From an uncultured Prevotella sp. (GTDB lineage: Bacteria; Bacteroidota; Bacteroidia; Bacteroidales; Bacteroidaceae): 64,000 nucleotides of DNA. A model generated the notes under the pieces. It was not told the DNA's origin and did not search any database. It saw only the letters and a program-made list of their open reading frames with translations. The stretch covers positions 1-64,000 of the forward strand of contig CAJKDU010000009.1 in assembly GCA_905198745.1 (NCBI GenBank), read 5' to 3'. Numbering within the stretch: the first letter of the stretch is position 1; each line of letters opens with the position of its first letter. Below, one piece after another: positions 1 to 8,115 of this stretch. Position numbers and translations under genes: made by a program.

Positions 1-236
1 ACTCGATGCCCACACCGTGGGCATCGAGTGCCCAAACTGTTGAACACAAATTGGGCAATTCGTTTGAGGTGACGAAGCGTGATGGATAAGTGATAGAAAG
101 TGATGGATGAGTGATAGATATTTCGGAAAATATCACTTCGTAAATTACTGATTTTCTGTTGCTTAGGCGTGGGTTGTGGGTAAAAGTGATAGATTTTAGG
201 GATTTTTGAAATTTCTTTCGCGCGTGCGTGCGCGCG
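1..236 (+). repeat. Composite intergenic element, copy A (left end cut by window)
   Basis: Non-coding. It opens with a perfect inverted repeat: 13-nt arms at 1-13 and 17-29 around the loop ACC. The segment 30-57 aligns with 19590-19618 of copy B (core CCAAACTGTTG, then TTGG). Five 9-bp iterons of the type GTGATRGAT follow, starting at 79, 90, 100, 111 and 186; the first four sit 10-11 bp apart, one helical turn. The copy ends with the alternating tract CGCGCGTGCGTGCGCGCG (219-236). Iteron order and CG end match copies at 19405-19845 (plus) and 53170-53615 (minus). This copy is the most diverged. Function unknown; no ORF or transposase is attached. Confidence 0.75.
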
Positions 237-245
237 TAGAAACGA

Positions 246-295
246 AACATCGCCACGACAATGACCTTTTTGTTGGTGCTTGACGAGGCGATGTT
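246..295 (-). terminator. Probable terminator downstream of glsB
   Basis: Arms AACATCGCC (246-254) and GGCGATGTT (287-295) pair perfectly across a 32-nt loop. Read on the minus strand the hairpin follows the glsB stop by about 25 bp and runs into a T-rich stretch (TTTCGTTTCT). The long loop makes the call tentative. Confidence 0.5.
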
Positions 296-321
296 ATAGT
301 GCTTTGAGCTATGGTTGGAGA

Positions 322-1311
322 TTATTTTTCCTTGTAGATTACGGGGTTTGCTCCTGACGTGAGTTTCAGAGCTTCGGGGTGTTCCTTTGCGAACGAGTCG
401 ATGTGGCGGATGCGTTTCTCTGCCAGAATTTCGTCAACGGCAATCAGGATGCCCGTTTCTTCCACGTCGCCAAACCCGTAGTTGATGGCCGTTCCGAAGA
501 ACTTCATAGTGGGGCTTAGGCTCATGTATGCGTTCACCAAAGGGGGTATGTTGTAGCCTAATTTGCGTATCTCACGATTTAAGATCTTGTAGTCTTCCTT
601 GAAATCGTTTTCGCAGAAGAGAGATTCAAGTTCCTTGGGTTCTGCTTCTATTTTCAACGGTTTCATCGGAATTATCAAGTTGTCCTTGTCGTCGAAATGC
701 TTCTTCAGGAAGTAGAGAATCATGTCTCGTCCCTTACGCACGTAAGAAGGATACATCGTCATCTTGCCGAAGAAATATTTCACGTTGGGGTTGATGACTG
801 TCAGCGCTCCTAAGCCGTCCCAAAGATTGTCGAGCGCGAAGATAGACTTGGCTCCTTTTCGGATGCTTTGGTACTCCAACGACACGAATGAGCGTCCCAA
901 TTCCACGGTTTGTGGCATGTAGTCATGAAGGAACTCGTCGGAGAAATGAAACATGTGGCTTGTGGCAAGAATAGGCTGCCCATTCTTGTCGAGCTCCCAG
1001 TCTGTGCCCAACAGATAGCGATAGCCGCCGATAATATCTTCAGCTTCCGGATTCCACACGATGAGTTGCTTGTAGCAGTTGTCCATAGTGTCGAACTCGT
1101 CTATATCCATAGATTTGCCGGTGCCCCCGCCTGCCGTACGGAAGGCGATCTCCCTCAAACGGCCGATTTCTTTCATGACGTTAGGTGCGTTGTGAGCAGT
1201 GATGATATAAATTTCGTTATGACTTTTGTTGGTCATACGGAGACGCTTGTCTGGGGTAAGCTCACTTTTCAGCAATTCTCTGCTGATCGGTTCTATAATC
1301 TCTTCTTCCAT
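322..1311 (-). CDS. glsB: GNAT/hemolysin-like N-acyltransferase, probable glycine N-acyltransferase
   Basis: Cytoplasmic 329-aa protein of the acyl-ACP-dependent N-acyltransferase (hemolysin-like) group. The N-terminal half shows the family pattern of an acyl-homoserine-lactone-synthase-like GNAT fold (residues about 35-160, with the IGGYRYL strand and a LGRSFVS segment). It sits 24 bp after a PlsC-type O-acyltransferase gene on the same strand. From the known Bacteroides pair GlsB-GlsA, the likely role is N-acylation of glycine with a 3-hydroxy fatty acid, the first step of glycine-lipid (flavolipin-type) synthesis. Start chosen at 1311, the first ATG. Substrate is inferred from family and context; an ornithine-lipid OlsB-like role is the alternative. 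Confidence 0.75.
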   Translation of the reverse strand: MEEEIIEPISRELLKSELTPDKRLRMTNKSHNEIYIITAHNAPNVMKEIGRLREIAFRTAGGGTGKSMDIDEFDTMDNCYKQLIVWNPEAEDIIGGYRYLLGTDWELDKNGQPILATSHMFHFSDEFLHDYMPQTVELGRSFVSLEYQSIRKGAKSIFALDNLWDGLGALTVINPNVKYFFGKMTMYPSYVRKGRDMILYFLKKHFDDKDNLIIPMKPLKIEAEPKELESLFCENDFKEDYKILNREIRKLGYNIPPLVNAYMSLSPTMKFFGTAINYGFGDVEETGILIAVDEILAEKRIRHIDSFAKEHPEALKLTSGANPVIYKEK

Positions 1312-1335
1312 ATCGGGTTGTTTGTTTTTGTGCTC

Positions 1336-2160
1336 TTATAGTTCGTAAACTCTGTCTTCTACATATTGTGCCCATTCTCTTGGGGTCTTGCTCTTGTCGA
1401 ATGTTTGCCACGGGATGGGCTTGCCGAAGGCTATTCTGAAGTCCTTGCCCACATTGCGGTACATTTCGTCTACCAGGAAAATCATGGCCAGGTTGAAGGG
1501 CAGATACCTGTCGCTAAATTTGGCTATGCGGTAGAATCTTTCCGAGTTGTGGCCGCTGAAATGGATGGGAACTATGTCGCGGTGGTATTCCACACTTTTT
1601 GTGATAAAGGTCTTGGTCCACGGAATGTCGTGTATGGACCCGTCGTCGCGTTTGCGGCTGTTGAGGCCTGCGGGGAACATCAGCATGTGGTTATCGCTTT
1701 GAAATCCGGCTTCGACCATGCGTGGGAAATCGCGGCTTTGCTTGCCGGTCTTGTTGATGCCTATGCACACGGGCTTCAGTCCAGGCAGGTTGAGTAGCAG
1801 GTCATTCACCAAATAACGGAATTTGCCGTCGTAATGTTTCCCGATAATAGCTCCCAGTGCTACGCCGTCTTGTCCTCCCAGCGGATGGTTGGACACGAAG
1901 GTGTAGAGTTTGCCGTCGTTTTTGTCGGGCAGATTTTCAACGCCGTCCAGCTTGATGTTCATCTTCAGGTAGCTTACGCACTCCTCAAGCCATTCGACGC
2001 CTTGTTGGTTGCGGTGCTCCCAGAGAAATGCGTTCACCTGGTCTTCATGGATGATTCGCTTGAGCCATGACACGAGAAAACGAGGAACAAACTTCGCCTT
2101 TGTCCCCATCTTGCTTTTCAAAATATTCTCGATGTCGATAGTTTTCTCTATGTCTCTCAT
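1336..2160 (-). CDS. glsA: PlsC-family O-acyltransferase, probable glycine-lipid O-acyltransferase
   Basis: About 274 aa. It has the acyltransferase signature SNHPLGGQDG, where His and Asp are separated by five residues rather than the canonical four, and the motif-III-like MFPAGLNSRK. Expected role: esterify the hydroxyl of the N-acyl glycine made by GlsB, giving mature glycine lipid at the inner membrane. It is first in the two-gene minus-strand unit glsA-glsB. An upstream in-frame ATG would add 13 residues (to 2199), but the ATG at 2160 (MRDIEKTIDIENIL) fits the family and leaves room for the promoter element at 2188-2195. Confidence 0.75.
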   Translation of the reverse strand: MRDIEKTIDIENILKSKMGTKAKFVPRFLVSWLKRIIHEDQVNAFLWEHRNQQGVEWLEECVSYLKMNIKLDGVENLPDKNDGKLYTFVSNHPLGGQDGVALGAIIGKHYDGKFRYLVNDLLLNLPGLKPVCIGINKTGKQSRDFPRMVEAGFQSDNHMLMFPAGLNSRKRDDGSIHDIPWTKTFITKSVEYHRDIVPIHFSGHNSERFYRIAKFSDRYLPFNLAMIFLVDEMYRNVGKDFRIAFGKPIPWQTFDKSKTPREWAQYVEDRVYEL

Positions 2161-2187
2161 TCTTGACGGCTGTTTTCTAACGCAATG

Positions 2188-2195
2188 CAAAAATA
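2188..2195 (-). promoter_or_regulatory. Probable -7 element of the glsA promoter
   Basis: Minus-strand TATTTTTG fits the Bacteroidetes TAnnTTTG element, 27 bp upstream of the glsA ATG at 2160. No clear -33 TTG lies at the usual spacing. Confidence 0.45.
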
Positions 2196-2301
2196 GCACA
2201 ACTTTTTAAGAAACGTGATTTTTTTGCCGAAAAATGAAGTAAAAATCCAAATTATTATTGTTTTTGAAACGTGAACGTGGCATTTTTGTATTTAGAAGAC
2301 C

Positions 2302-2366
2302 GGATTAGAGGACCATCAAATCACTATGGTCAGTTACGTGAAATGTGCTTGATAACGTCCTAATCC
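2302..2366. other. Nested inverted repeat upstream of the mraZ promoter
   Basis: GGATTAG (2302) pairs with CTAATCC (2360-2366). After a 2-nt bulge, GAC pairs with GTC, and inside these ATCAA pairs with TTGAT. The structure lies about 60 bp upstream of the mraZ -7 box, between divergent glsA and mraZ. It could be a DNA-binding site or a transcript structure; nothing in the sequence decides. Confidence 0.4.
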
Positions 2367-2395
2367 AACAAAATTCATGTGTTTTTGCATTTTTG

Positions 2396-2420
2396 TGGGG
2401 AAAAGTGGGGCGGTGTGGGG
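2396..2420 (+). promoter_or_regulatory. MraZ operator: three TGGGG direct repeats
   Basis: TGGGG occurs at 2396-2400, 2406-2410 and 2416-2420, separated by exactly 5 nt (10-bp period). This is the arrangement known to be bound by MraZ upstream of its own operon (TGGGN repeats with 5-nt spacers). It lies 10 bp upstream of the -7 element and 48 bp upstream of mraZ, so MraZ can be expected to control the whole dcw cluster here. Confidence 0.88.
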
Positions 2421-2429
2421 ATTTTTATG

Positions 2430-2437
2430 TATCTTTG
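2430..2437 (+). promoter_or_regulatory. Probable -7 element of the mraZ/dcw promoter
   Basis: TATCTTTG fits TAnnTTTG, 31 bp before the mraZ ATG and 10 bp after the last MraZ box. The expected -33 position falls within the TGGGG repeats, where no TTTG is seen; MraZ binding there would directly compete with polymerase. Confidence 0.6.
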
Positions 2438-2467
2438 ACCCCGAATTCTTTTATTAGATATGTACGG

Positions 2468-2929
2468 ATGCGTTTTATAGGTACAATAGAAGCTAAGACT
2501 GATGCCAAGGGGAGGGTTTTCCTGCCGGCATCGTTCCGCAAGATGATACAGTCGTCGGGCGAAGAACAGCTTGTGCTTAGAAAAGACGTTTTCCAGGAAT
2601 GTCTGGTGCTGTATCCTGAATCGGTGTGGAATGAGCAAATGGATGCCTTGCGTTCCCGTCTCAACCGATGGAATCCCCAACATCAACAGGTGTTCAGACA
2701 GTTTGTTTCGGATGCCGAGGTTGTAACGCTCGATTCCAATGGCCGTTTCCTGTTGCCAAAACGCTTTGTCAGGGCTCTCGCCCTTGACCAAGATGTGCGC
2801 TTTGTGGGGATGGGCGACACGATTGAAGTGTGGAACAATCGTCAGGCAGACCAGGTTCGCATGGACGCCGAGCATTTTGGTCAGGTTTTGGCCGACGTGA
2901 TGGGAAACAACGCAACAGAGAATATTTAG
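2468..2929 (+). CDS. mraZ: Transcriptional regulator MraZ
   Basis: 153 aa. Two AbrB-like MraZ half-domains are visible: residues about 5-50 (IEAKTDAKGRVFLPASFRK) and about 80-130 (VTLDSNGRFLLPKRF). The DxxGRxxLP signature occurs in both halves. MraZ forms a ring-shaped oligomer that binds TGGGN repeats and represses the division/cell-wall cluster; three such repeats lie 48 bp upstream. A longer reading frame from 2345 exists, but it crosses the promoter and operator, so the ATG at 2468 (MRFIGTIEAK) is the start. First gene of the dcw operon; rsmH follows at 9 bp. Confidence 0.95.
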   Translation: MRFIGTIEAKTDAKGRVFLPASFRKMIQSSGEEQLVLRKDVFQECLVLYPESVWNEQMDALRSRLNRWNPQHQQVFRQFVSDAEVVTLDSNGRFLLPKRFVRALALDQDVRFVGMGDTIEVWNNRQADQVRMDAEHFGQVLADVMGNNATENI

Positions 2930-2938
2930 AAACCGAAA

Positions 2939-3895
2939 ATGGAAATCAAGACAGCAAATACATACCATGTGCCTGTGCTCCTGCATGAGAGCATTGATGG
3001 ACTCAACATCCACAAGGGCGGAATCTATGTAGACGTGACCTTTGGCGGAGGTGGACATAGCCGTGAAATACTTTCCCGGTTAGACCCTACGGCACGTTTG
3101 TTCAGCTTTGACCAGGATGCCGATGCAGAGCAGAATGTGTTTACCTGTGAACAGGGTACGGCCAAGCGTTTCGTAGACGACTGTAGGTTCACTTTTGTGC
3201 GCTCCAATTTCCGCTATTTGAAAAACTGGATGCGCTATTATGAAGTGGATCATATCGACGGACTACTTGCTGACTTGGGAGTGTCGAGCCATCATTTCGA
3301 TGATGAGACCCGCGGCTTCTCCTTCCGTTTCGACAGTCCGTTGGATATGCGCATGAACAAGCGTGCTGGGAAAACAGCTGCCGATGTGGTGAACAACTAT
3401 GACGAGGAAAGGTTGGCCGACGTTTTCTATCTTTACGGCGAACTGAAGAATTCCCGACGCATAGCTGCCGCTTTGGCCAAGGCTCGGAGTATAGCCCCGA
3501 TAGCTACTACGCAAGACTTTATGAAAGTGGTAGAGCCGCTATTCAAACGCGAGAGGGAAAAGAAAGAGATGGCTAAGCTGTTTCAGGCTCTACGCATAGA
3601 AGTTAATCAGGAAATGGATGCCCTCAAAGAAATGCTCGCGGCGGCCACAGAACTGCTTGTTCCCGGTGGACGGCTGTCTGTCATTACCTATCATAGCCTG
3701 GAAGACCGCATTGTGAAAAACGTAATGAAGACAGGCAATGCCGAGGGTAAACGTGAGCAAGACTTCTTCGGAAGAGTGAACACGCCACTCGCATTGGTGA
3801 ACAACAAGGTGATTGTCCCCAATGATGAAGAGCAACAAGTGAATCCGCGAAGCAGAAGCGCAAAGTTGCGTGTGGCAGAAAAGAAAGGATGTTAA
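2939..3895 (+). CDS. rsmH: 16S rRNA (cytosine-1402-N4)-methyltransferase RsmH
   Basis: 318 aa, normal length. N-terminal YHVPVLLHES and the SAM-binding loop DVTFGGGGHS (residues about 32-41) identify RsmH, followed by LADLGVSSHHFDD, RGFSFR and the C-terminal ITYHSLEDRIVK. It methylates N4 of C1402 in 16S rRNA, tuning P-site decoding. Second gene of the dcw operon. Its stop overlaps an upstream possible ATG (3889) of the next gene. Confidence 0.97.
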   Translation: MEIKTANTYHVPVLLHESIDGLNIHKGGIYVDVTFGGGGHSREILSRLDPTARLFSFDQDADAEQNVFTCEQGTAKRFVDDCRFTFVRSNFRYLKNWMRYYEVDHIDGLLADLGVSSHHFDDETRGFSFRFDSPLDMRMNKRAGKTAADVVNNYDEERLADVFYLYGELKNSRRIAAALAKARSIAPIATTQDFMKVVEPLFKREREKKEMAKLFQALRIEVNQEMDALKEMLAAATELLVPGGRLSVITYHSLEDRIVKNVMKTGNAEGKREQDFFGRVNTPLALVNNKVIVPNDEEQQVNPRSRSAKLRVAEKKGC

Positions 3896-3900
3896 CCACG

Positions 3901-4467
3901 ATGGAAGATTATAAAACTAACCAACAACAAGAAAACAACTCTCTGCAACCCGACATGAAGGTCGAGGAGAGAGAGTCATCCGCTACAGATACTGCCCCAT
4001 TGTCGGGTGGCGAGGGGAAAAAGAAAGAATCAAAGATTCTGAACCCGGAAGAAGACCATGTGGCGGTAGACGATATTGATGCGGCACGTATGCTCAAGCA
4101 TGCCATAGAAAAGAATGTCCGTGAAGACGAACAGCCTTTTTCTGCCAACCTTACACTGAGGAAAATCCTTGGTGGCAATATCTTGAATGCACAGTTCGTC
4201 CGTCGGCAAATTTGGCTGTTCGTGCTTATTGCATTCTTCATGATTATCTACGTGTCCAACAGATATAGTTGCCAGAAGGACCTGTTGCAAATAGACAAAC
4301 TCACAGAAGAACTTAAGGATGCGAAGTATAGGGCTTTGTCGAGCAATAGCCTTGTGACGGAGAGATGTAGGGAAAGTCATATCCTTGAGATGCTGAAGAA
4401 CAACGAGGACAGCACACTTCACATCCCCAATCAACCCCCATATATAATTACTGTCCCCAGTAAATAA
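3901..4467 (+). CDS. ftsL: FtsL-like cell-division protein
   Basis: About 188 aa. Acidic, disordered N-terminus of about 100 residues, one membrane segment (IWLFVLIAFFMIIYVSNRY), then a short coiled-coil-like periplasmic part of about 65 residues. This topology, and the place between rsmH and ftsI, identify it as FtsL. FtsL bridges FtsQ/FtsB and activates FtsWI synthase. The cytoplasmic extension is much longer than in E. coli FtsL, as is usual for Bacteroidetes. An ATG at 3889 overlapping rsmH would add four residues; the ATG at 3901 is preferred. Confidence 0.8.
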   Translation: MEDYKTNQQQENNSLQPDMKVEERESSATDTAPLSGGEGKKKESKILNPEEDHVAVDDIDAARMLKHAIEKNVREDEQPFSANLTLRKILGGNILNAQFVRRQIWLFVLIAFFMIIYVSNRYSCQKDLLQIDKLTEELKDAKYRALSSNSLVTERCRESHILEMLKNNEDSTLHIPNQPPYIITVPSK

Positions 4468-4476
4468 AAGTGACTT

Positions 4477-6627
4477 ATGAGTAAATTCGATAATAAGAAA
4501 ATAATGCCCCGCTATACCTTCATAGCCATTGTCATGACCTTTGTGGGATTGGCGGTCATCGGCAAGACGGTCTATACCATGACCATCAATAGAGACTACT
4601 GGATGAAAGTGGCCTCGCGTCAGAAGAAGGATAGTGTGAGTGTGAAGCCGGTGCGTGGCAACATTCTCAGTTGTGATGGTCAGTTGATGGCCAGTTCGTT
4701 GCCGGAGTTTAAGGTGTATATGGACTTTAAGGCTGGTGGTGAAGAGAAAGATTCACTGTGGAAAGTGAAGGTGGACAGTATCTGTATGGGACTTAGCCAC
4801 ATCTTCCCCGAGAAGTCGGCTGCTCAATTCAAAAAGGATTTGGAAGAAGGGCACAGGAAGATGAGCCAAAATTGGCCTATCTGGGACAAACGGGTGGACT
4901 ACAGTACTTTCTCGGAAATTAAGAAACTGCCGGTTTTCCGTCTGTCCAAATACAAAGGTGGCTTCCATTGGGAGGAATTCAACTCCCGTCGTCGGCCTTA
5001 TGGCTCGCTGGCTCAACGTACCATCGGCGACATGTATGGTGCCAAGGATACAGCCCGCTGTGGACTGGAACTCTCTTACGATTCACTCCTGCGCGGACAC
5101 AATGGTATTATTCACCGACGCAAGGTGCTCAACAAATTCCTTAATATCATGGATACTCCACCTGTCGATGGCGCCGACATCGTGACTACCATAGACGTGA
5201 ACATGCAAGATTTGGCAGAGCGATCCGTGCTTGACGAACTGAAGGAAATCAATGGCAATGTCGGTGTTGCTATAGTCATGGAAGTGGCAACGGGAGACAT
5301 CAAGGCAATAGTCAATATGACTAAGTGTGCCGACGGTGTGTACAGAGAAGTGAAAAACAATGCTGTAAGCGATCTGCTTGAACCCGGTTCTGTGTTCAAG
5401 ACAGCGTCGATTATGGTGGCGCTTGACGATGGCGTCGTTGACACGACCTATATGGTGGAAACGGGGGGCGGCGTATGGAATATGTACGGACGTGATATGA
5501 AGGACCACAACTGGCGTCGTGGTGGCTATGGAATGATGAATCTGCCCAAGACGTTGATGGTAAGTTCAAACATTGGAGTGAGCCGCATTATCGACGACCA
5601 TTATCACAATAATCCAGAGAAGTTTGTAGAAGGCATTTACCGTACCGGTCTTGCCTCAGATCTGCATCTTCCCCTTGTGGGGTCTTCCAAACCGATCATT
5701 CGCAAGCCCCGGAAGAACAGCCATGGACAATGGGTAAACTGGAGCAAGACCGCCTTGCCGTGGATGAGTATTGGATATGAAACACAGATACCACCCATTT
5801 CCACTCTTACTTTTTATAATGCCATAGCCAATGGGGGCAAGATGATGCGCCCGCGTTTTGTCAAACAAGTGGTCAAGGACGGGGAAGTAATTATGGATTT
5901 TCCTCCAGAGGTTATCAAGGAGAGAATCTGCAAGCCCAAGACATTGGGCGAGATACAAACCATTCTTGAGCATGTGGTGAGCCAGGGACTGGGCAAGAAA
6001 GCCGGTTCGACCTCATTCTTGGTAGCAGGCAAGACCGGTACAGCGCAGATTTCCAAGGGCGCTGCAGGCTACAAGAGCGGTACGATGAATTATCTGCTCA
6101 GCTTTGCTGGCTATTTCCCAGCAGACAAACCGAGATACAGTTGCATCGTATGCATTCAGAAGTCGGGACTTCCTGCTTCGGGTGGCGGCATGAGCGGCGT
6201 TGTGTTCCATCACATTTCCGAAGGCATCATGGCCCAGAATCTGAAGATGGATGTGTCGGATGCTCGTGATTCCTCATCGGTTCCTTTCCCGGAAGTCAAG
6301 TATGGAAATTTGCTGGCTTCTGACTATGTGTTGTCCAGCCTGGGCTTTAGTGTTGAGAATGGATGGAACGGACGTTATGCATTTGGTACTCCTATCTGGG
6401 GTATAGCTGAGCACGACAGAAAAGAAATGAAACTCCACCGCCGCCCGGCCTATGGAAGGGAATTCGTGCCAGACGTGAAAGGCATGGGGGCACGTGACGC
6501 GGTTTACATCATGGAAAGCCGAGGTATTAGAGTGCGTGTGAAAGGTAGGGGAAAGGTACTCCGACAGAGCGTGCAGCCTGGCTATAGAGTGAAAAAGAAC
6601 ATGGTATGCGAAATTGAACTTGGATAA
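4477..6627 (+). CDS. ftsI: Division-specific transpeptidase (PBP3/FtsI) with C-terminal PASTA domain
   Basis: 716 aa. N-terminal membrane anchor (about residues 12-35), dimerisation region, then a transpeptidase domain with all three active-site motifs: SVFK (Ser305, Lys308), SSN (363-365) and KTGTAQ (from Lys519). The last 55 residues (VPDVKGMGARDAVYIME onward) form one PASTA domain. It cross-links septal peptidoglycan together with FtsW, encoded four genes downstream. Spacing to ftsL is 9 bp and to murE 21 bp. Confidence 0.95.
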   Translation: MSKFDNKKIMPRYTFIAIVMTFVGLAVIGKTVYTMTINRDYWMKVASRQKKDSVSVKPVRGNILSCDGQLMASSLPEFKVYMDFKAGGEEKDSLWKVKVDSICMGLSHIFPEKSAAQFKKDLEEGHRKMSQNWPIWDKRVDYSTFSEIKKLPVFRLSKYKGGFHWEEFNSRRRPYGSLAQRTIGDMYGAKDTARCGLELSYDSLLRGHNGIIHRRKVLNKFLNIMDTPPVDGADIVTTIDVNMQDLAERSVLDELKEINGNVGVAIVMEVATGDIKAIVNMTKCADGVYREVKNNAVSDLLEPGSVFKTASIMVALDDGVVDTTYMVETGGGVWNMYGRDMKDHNWRRGGYGMMNLPKTLMVSSNIGVSRIIDDHYHNNPEKFVEGIYRTGLASDLHLPLVGSSKPIIRKPRKNSHGQWVNWSKTALPWMSIGYETQIPPISTLTFYNAIANGGKMMRPRFVKQVVKDGEVIMDFPPEVIKERICKPKTLGEIQTILEHVVSQGLGKKAGSTSFLVAGKTGTAQISKGAAGYKSGTMNYLLSFAGYFPADKPRYSCIVCIQKSGLPASGGGMSGVVFHHISEGIMAQNLKMDVSDARDSSSVPFPEVKYGNLLASDYVLSSLGFSVENGWNGRYAFGTPIWGIAEHDRKEMKLHRRPAYGREFVPDVKGMGARDAVYIMESRGIRVRVKGRGKVLRQSVQPGYRVKKNMVCEIELG

Positions 6628-6648
6628 TAATACAAACATATATAGACT

Positions 6649-8103
6649 ATGAAATTAACAGAATTGCTTAAGAACATCAAACCGGTGACTGTTGTCGGTG
6701 ATGCTGACAAGGAAATCAAGGGCGTGAACATAGATTCACGTCGCATTGAGGAAGGACACCTGTTTGTCGCAATGAAAGGCACACAGGTAGACGGACACAA
6801 ATTTATCGATAAGGCCATAGAGCTGGGAGCTGTTGCCGTTTTGTGCGAAGACCTTCCGGAGAATAAAAAGGACGGCGTTTGTTACGTTCAGGTGGAGTCA
6901 ACGGAAGATGTTGTGGGCAAGGTAGCTACATTGTATTATGGTGACCCTTCCAGAAAACTTAAGCTGGTGGGCGTGACAGGTACCAACGGCAAGACAACCA
7001 TAGCCACCTTATTATATAATATGTTCACCAAAATGGGACACAAGTGTGGCCTGCTCTCAACGGTGTGCAACTATGTAGTGGATGAGGCAATTCCTGCCGA
7101 CCACACCACGCCTGACCCCATTGAACTCAACGCCTTGCTTCATAAGATGGTGGAAGCCGGTTGTGAATATGCCTTTATGGAGTGCAGTTCACATGCCATT
7201 GCCCAAAAGCGTATTGGAGGATTGAACTTTACGGGTGGCATTTTCACCAACCTGACCCGTGATCATTTGGACTATCATAAGACTTTTGAGAACTATCGCA
7301 ATGCGAAGAAGGCCTTTTTCGATGGGCTGCCAAAGAAAGCCTTCGCCATTACGAATGCCGACGACAAGAATGGTATGATTATGGTGCAGAACACCAAGGC
7401 TACGGTTAAGACCTATTCCGTGCGCAGCATGGCTGATTTCAAGGCCCGCATCATTGAATGTCATTTCGGCGGCATGTATCTTGAGATTGACGGACATGAG
7501 GTGGGCGTACAGTTTATTGGCAAGTTTAACGTGAGCAACCTGTTGGCGGTTTATGGTGCTGCCCGCATGCTTGGCAAGAAACCAGAGGATATTCTAGTAG
7601 TGATGAGTACGCTGCACAGCGTCAGTGGTCGCCTTGAACCTATACAGTCGCCCGATGGCGTAACGGCTATTGTGGACTATGCTCACACGCCGGATGCCTT
7701 GGAGAATGTGCTCAATGCCATTCATGAAGTACTTAACGGGAAAGGACAGGTTATCACTGTTTGTGGTGCTGGCGGCAACCGCGACAAGGGCAAGCGTCCG
7801 CTCATGGCGCAGGAAGCTGTGAAACAGAGCGATAAGGTGATCATCACCAGTGACAACCCACGCTTTGAAGAACCACAGGATATCATCAACGATATGTTGG
7901 CAGGGCTCAATCAGCAGCAGACGAAAAAGGTCATCAGCATTGTGGATCGCAAGGAAGCCATACGCACAGCGTGCATGATGGCACAGAAGGGCGATGTGAT
8001 TCTGGTGGCAGGAAAAGGGCACGAAAACTATCAGGATGTAAAAGGTGTGAAACACCATTTTGATGATAAGGAAGTGATTCACGAGATATTCGGAACTAAA
8101 TAA
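6649..8103 (+). CDS. murE: UDP-MurNAc-tripeptide synthetase MurE
   Basis: 484 aa Mur ligase. ATP loop GVTGTNGKTT (Lys115), central HTTPDP and MECSSHA motifs, and carboxylate-recognition motif DNPR at 402-405. DNPR is the form associated with meso-diaminopimelate as the added amino acid, so the peptidoglycan stem should carry mDAP at position 3. Cytoplasmic. mraY follows after 12 bp. murF is absent from this cluster, as expected if it lies elsewhere on the chromosome. Confidence 0.97.
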   Translation: MKLTELLKNIKPVTVVGDADKEIKGVNIDSRRIEEGHLFVAMKGTQVDGHKFIDKAIELGAVAVLCEDLPENKKDGVCYVQVESTEDVVGKVATLYYGDPSRKLKLVGVTGTNGKTTIATLLYNMFTKMGHKCGLLSTVCNYVVDEAIPADHTTPDPIELNALLHKMVEAGCEYAFMECSSHAIAQKRIGGLNFTGGIFTNLTRDHLDYHKTFENYRNAKKAFFDGLPKKAFAITNADDKNGMIMVQNTKATVKTYSVRSMADFKARIIECHFGGMYLEIDGHEVGVQFIGKFNVSNLLAVYGAARMLGKKPEDILVVMSTLHSVSGRLEPIQSPDGVTAIVDYAHTPDALENVLNAIHEVLNGKGQVITVCGAGGNRDKGKRPLMAQEAVKQSDKVIITSDNPRFEEPQDIINDMLAGLNQQQTKKVISIVDRKEAIRTACMMAQKGDVILVAGKGHENYQDVKGVKHHFDDKEVIHEIFGTK

Positions 8104-8115
8104 ACACAGGACGAA

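Noticed and set aside
2345..2467. Extended N-terminus for MraZ
   Set aside because: The extension would translate through the operator and -7 box; the family start is at 2468.
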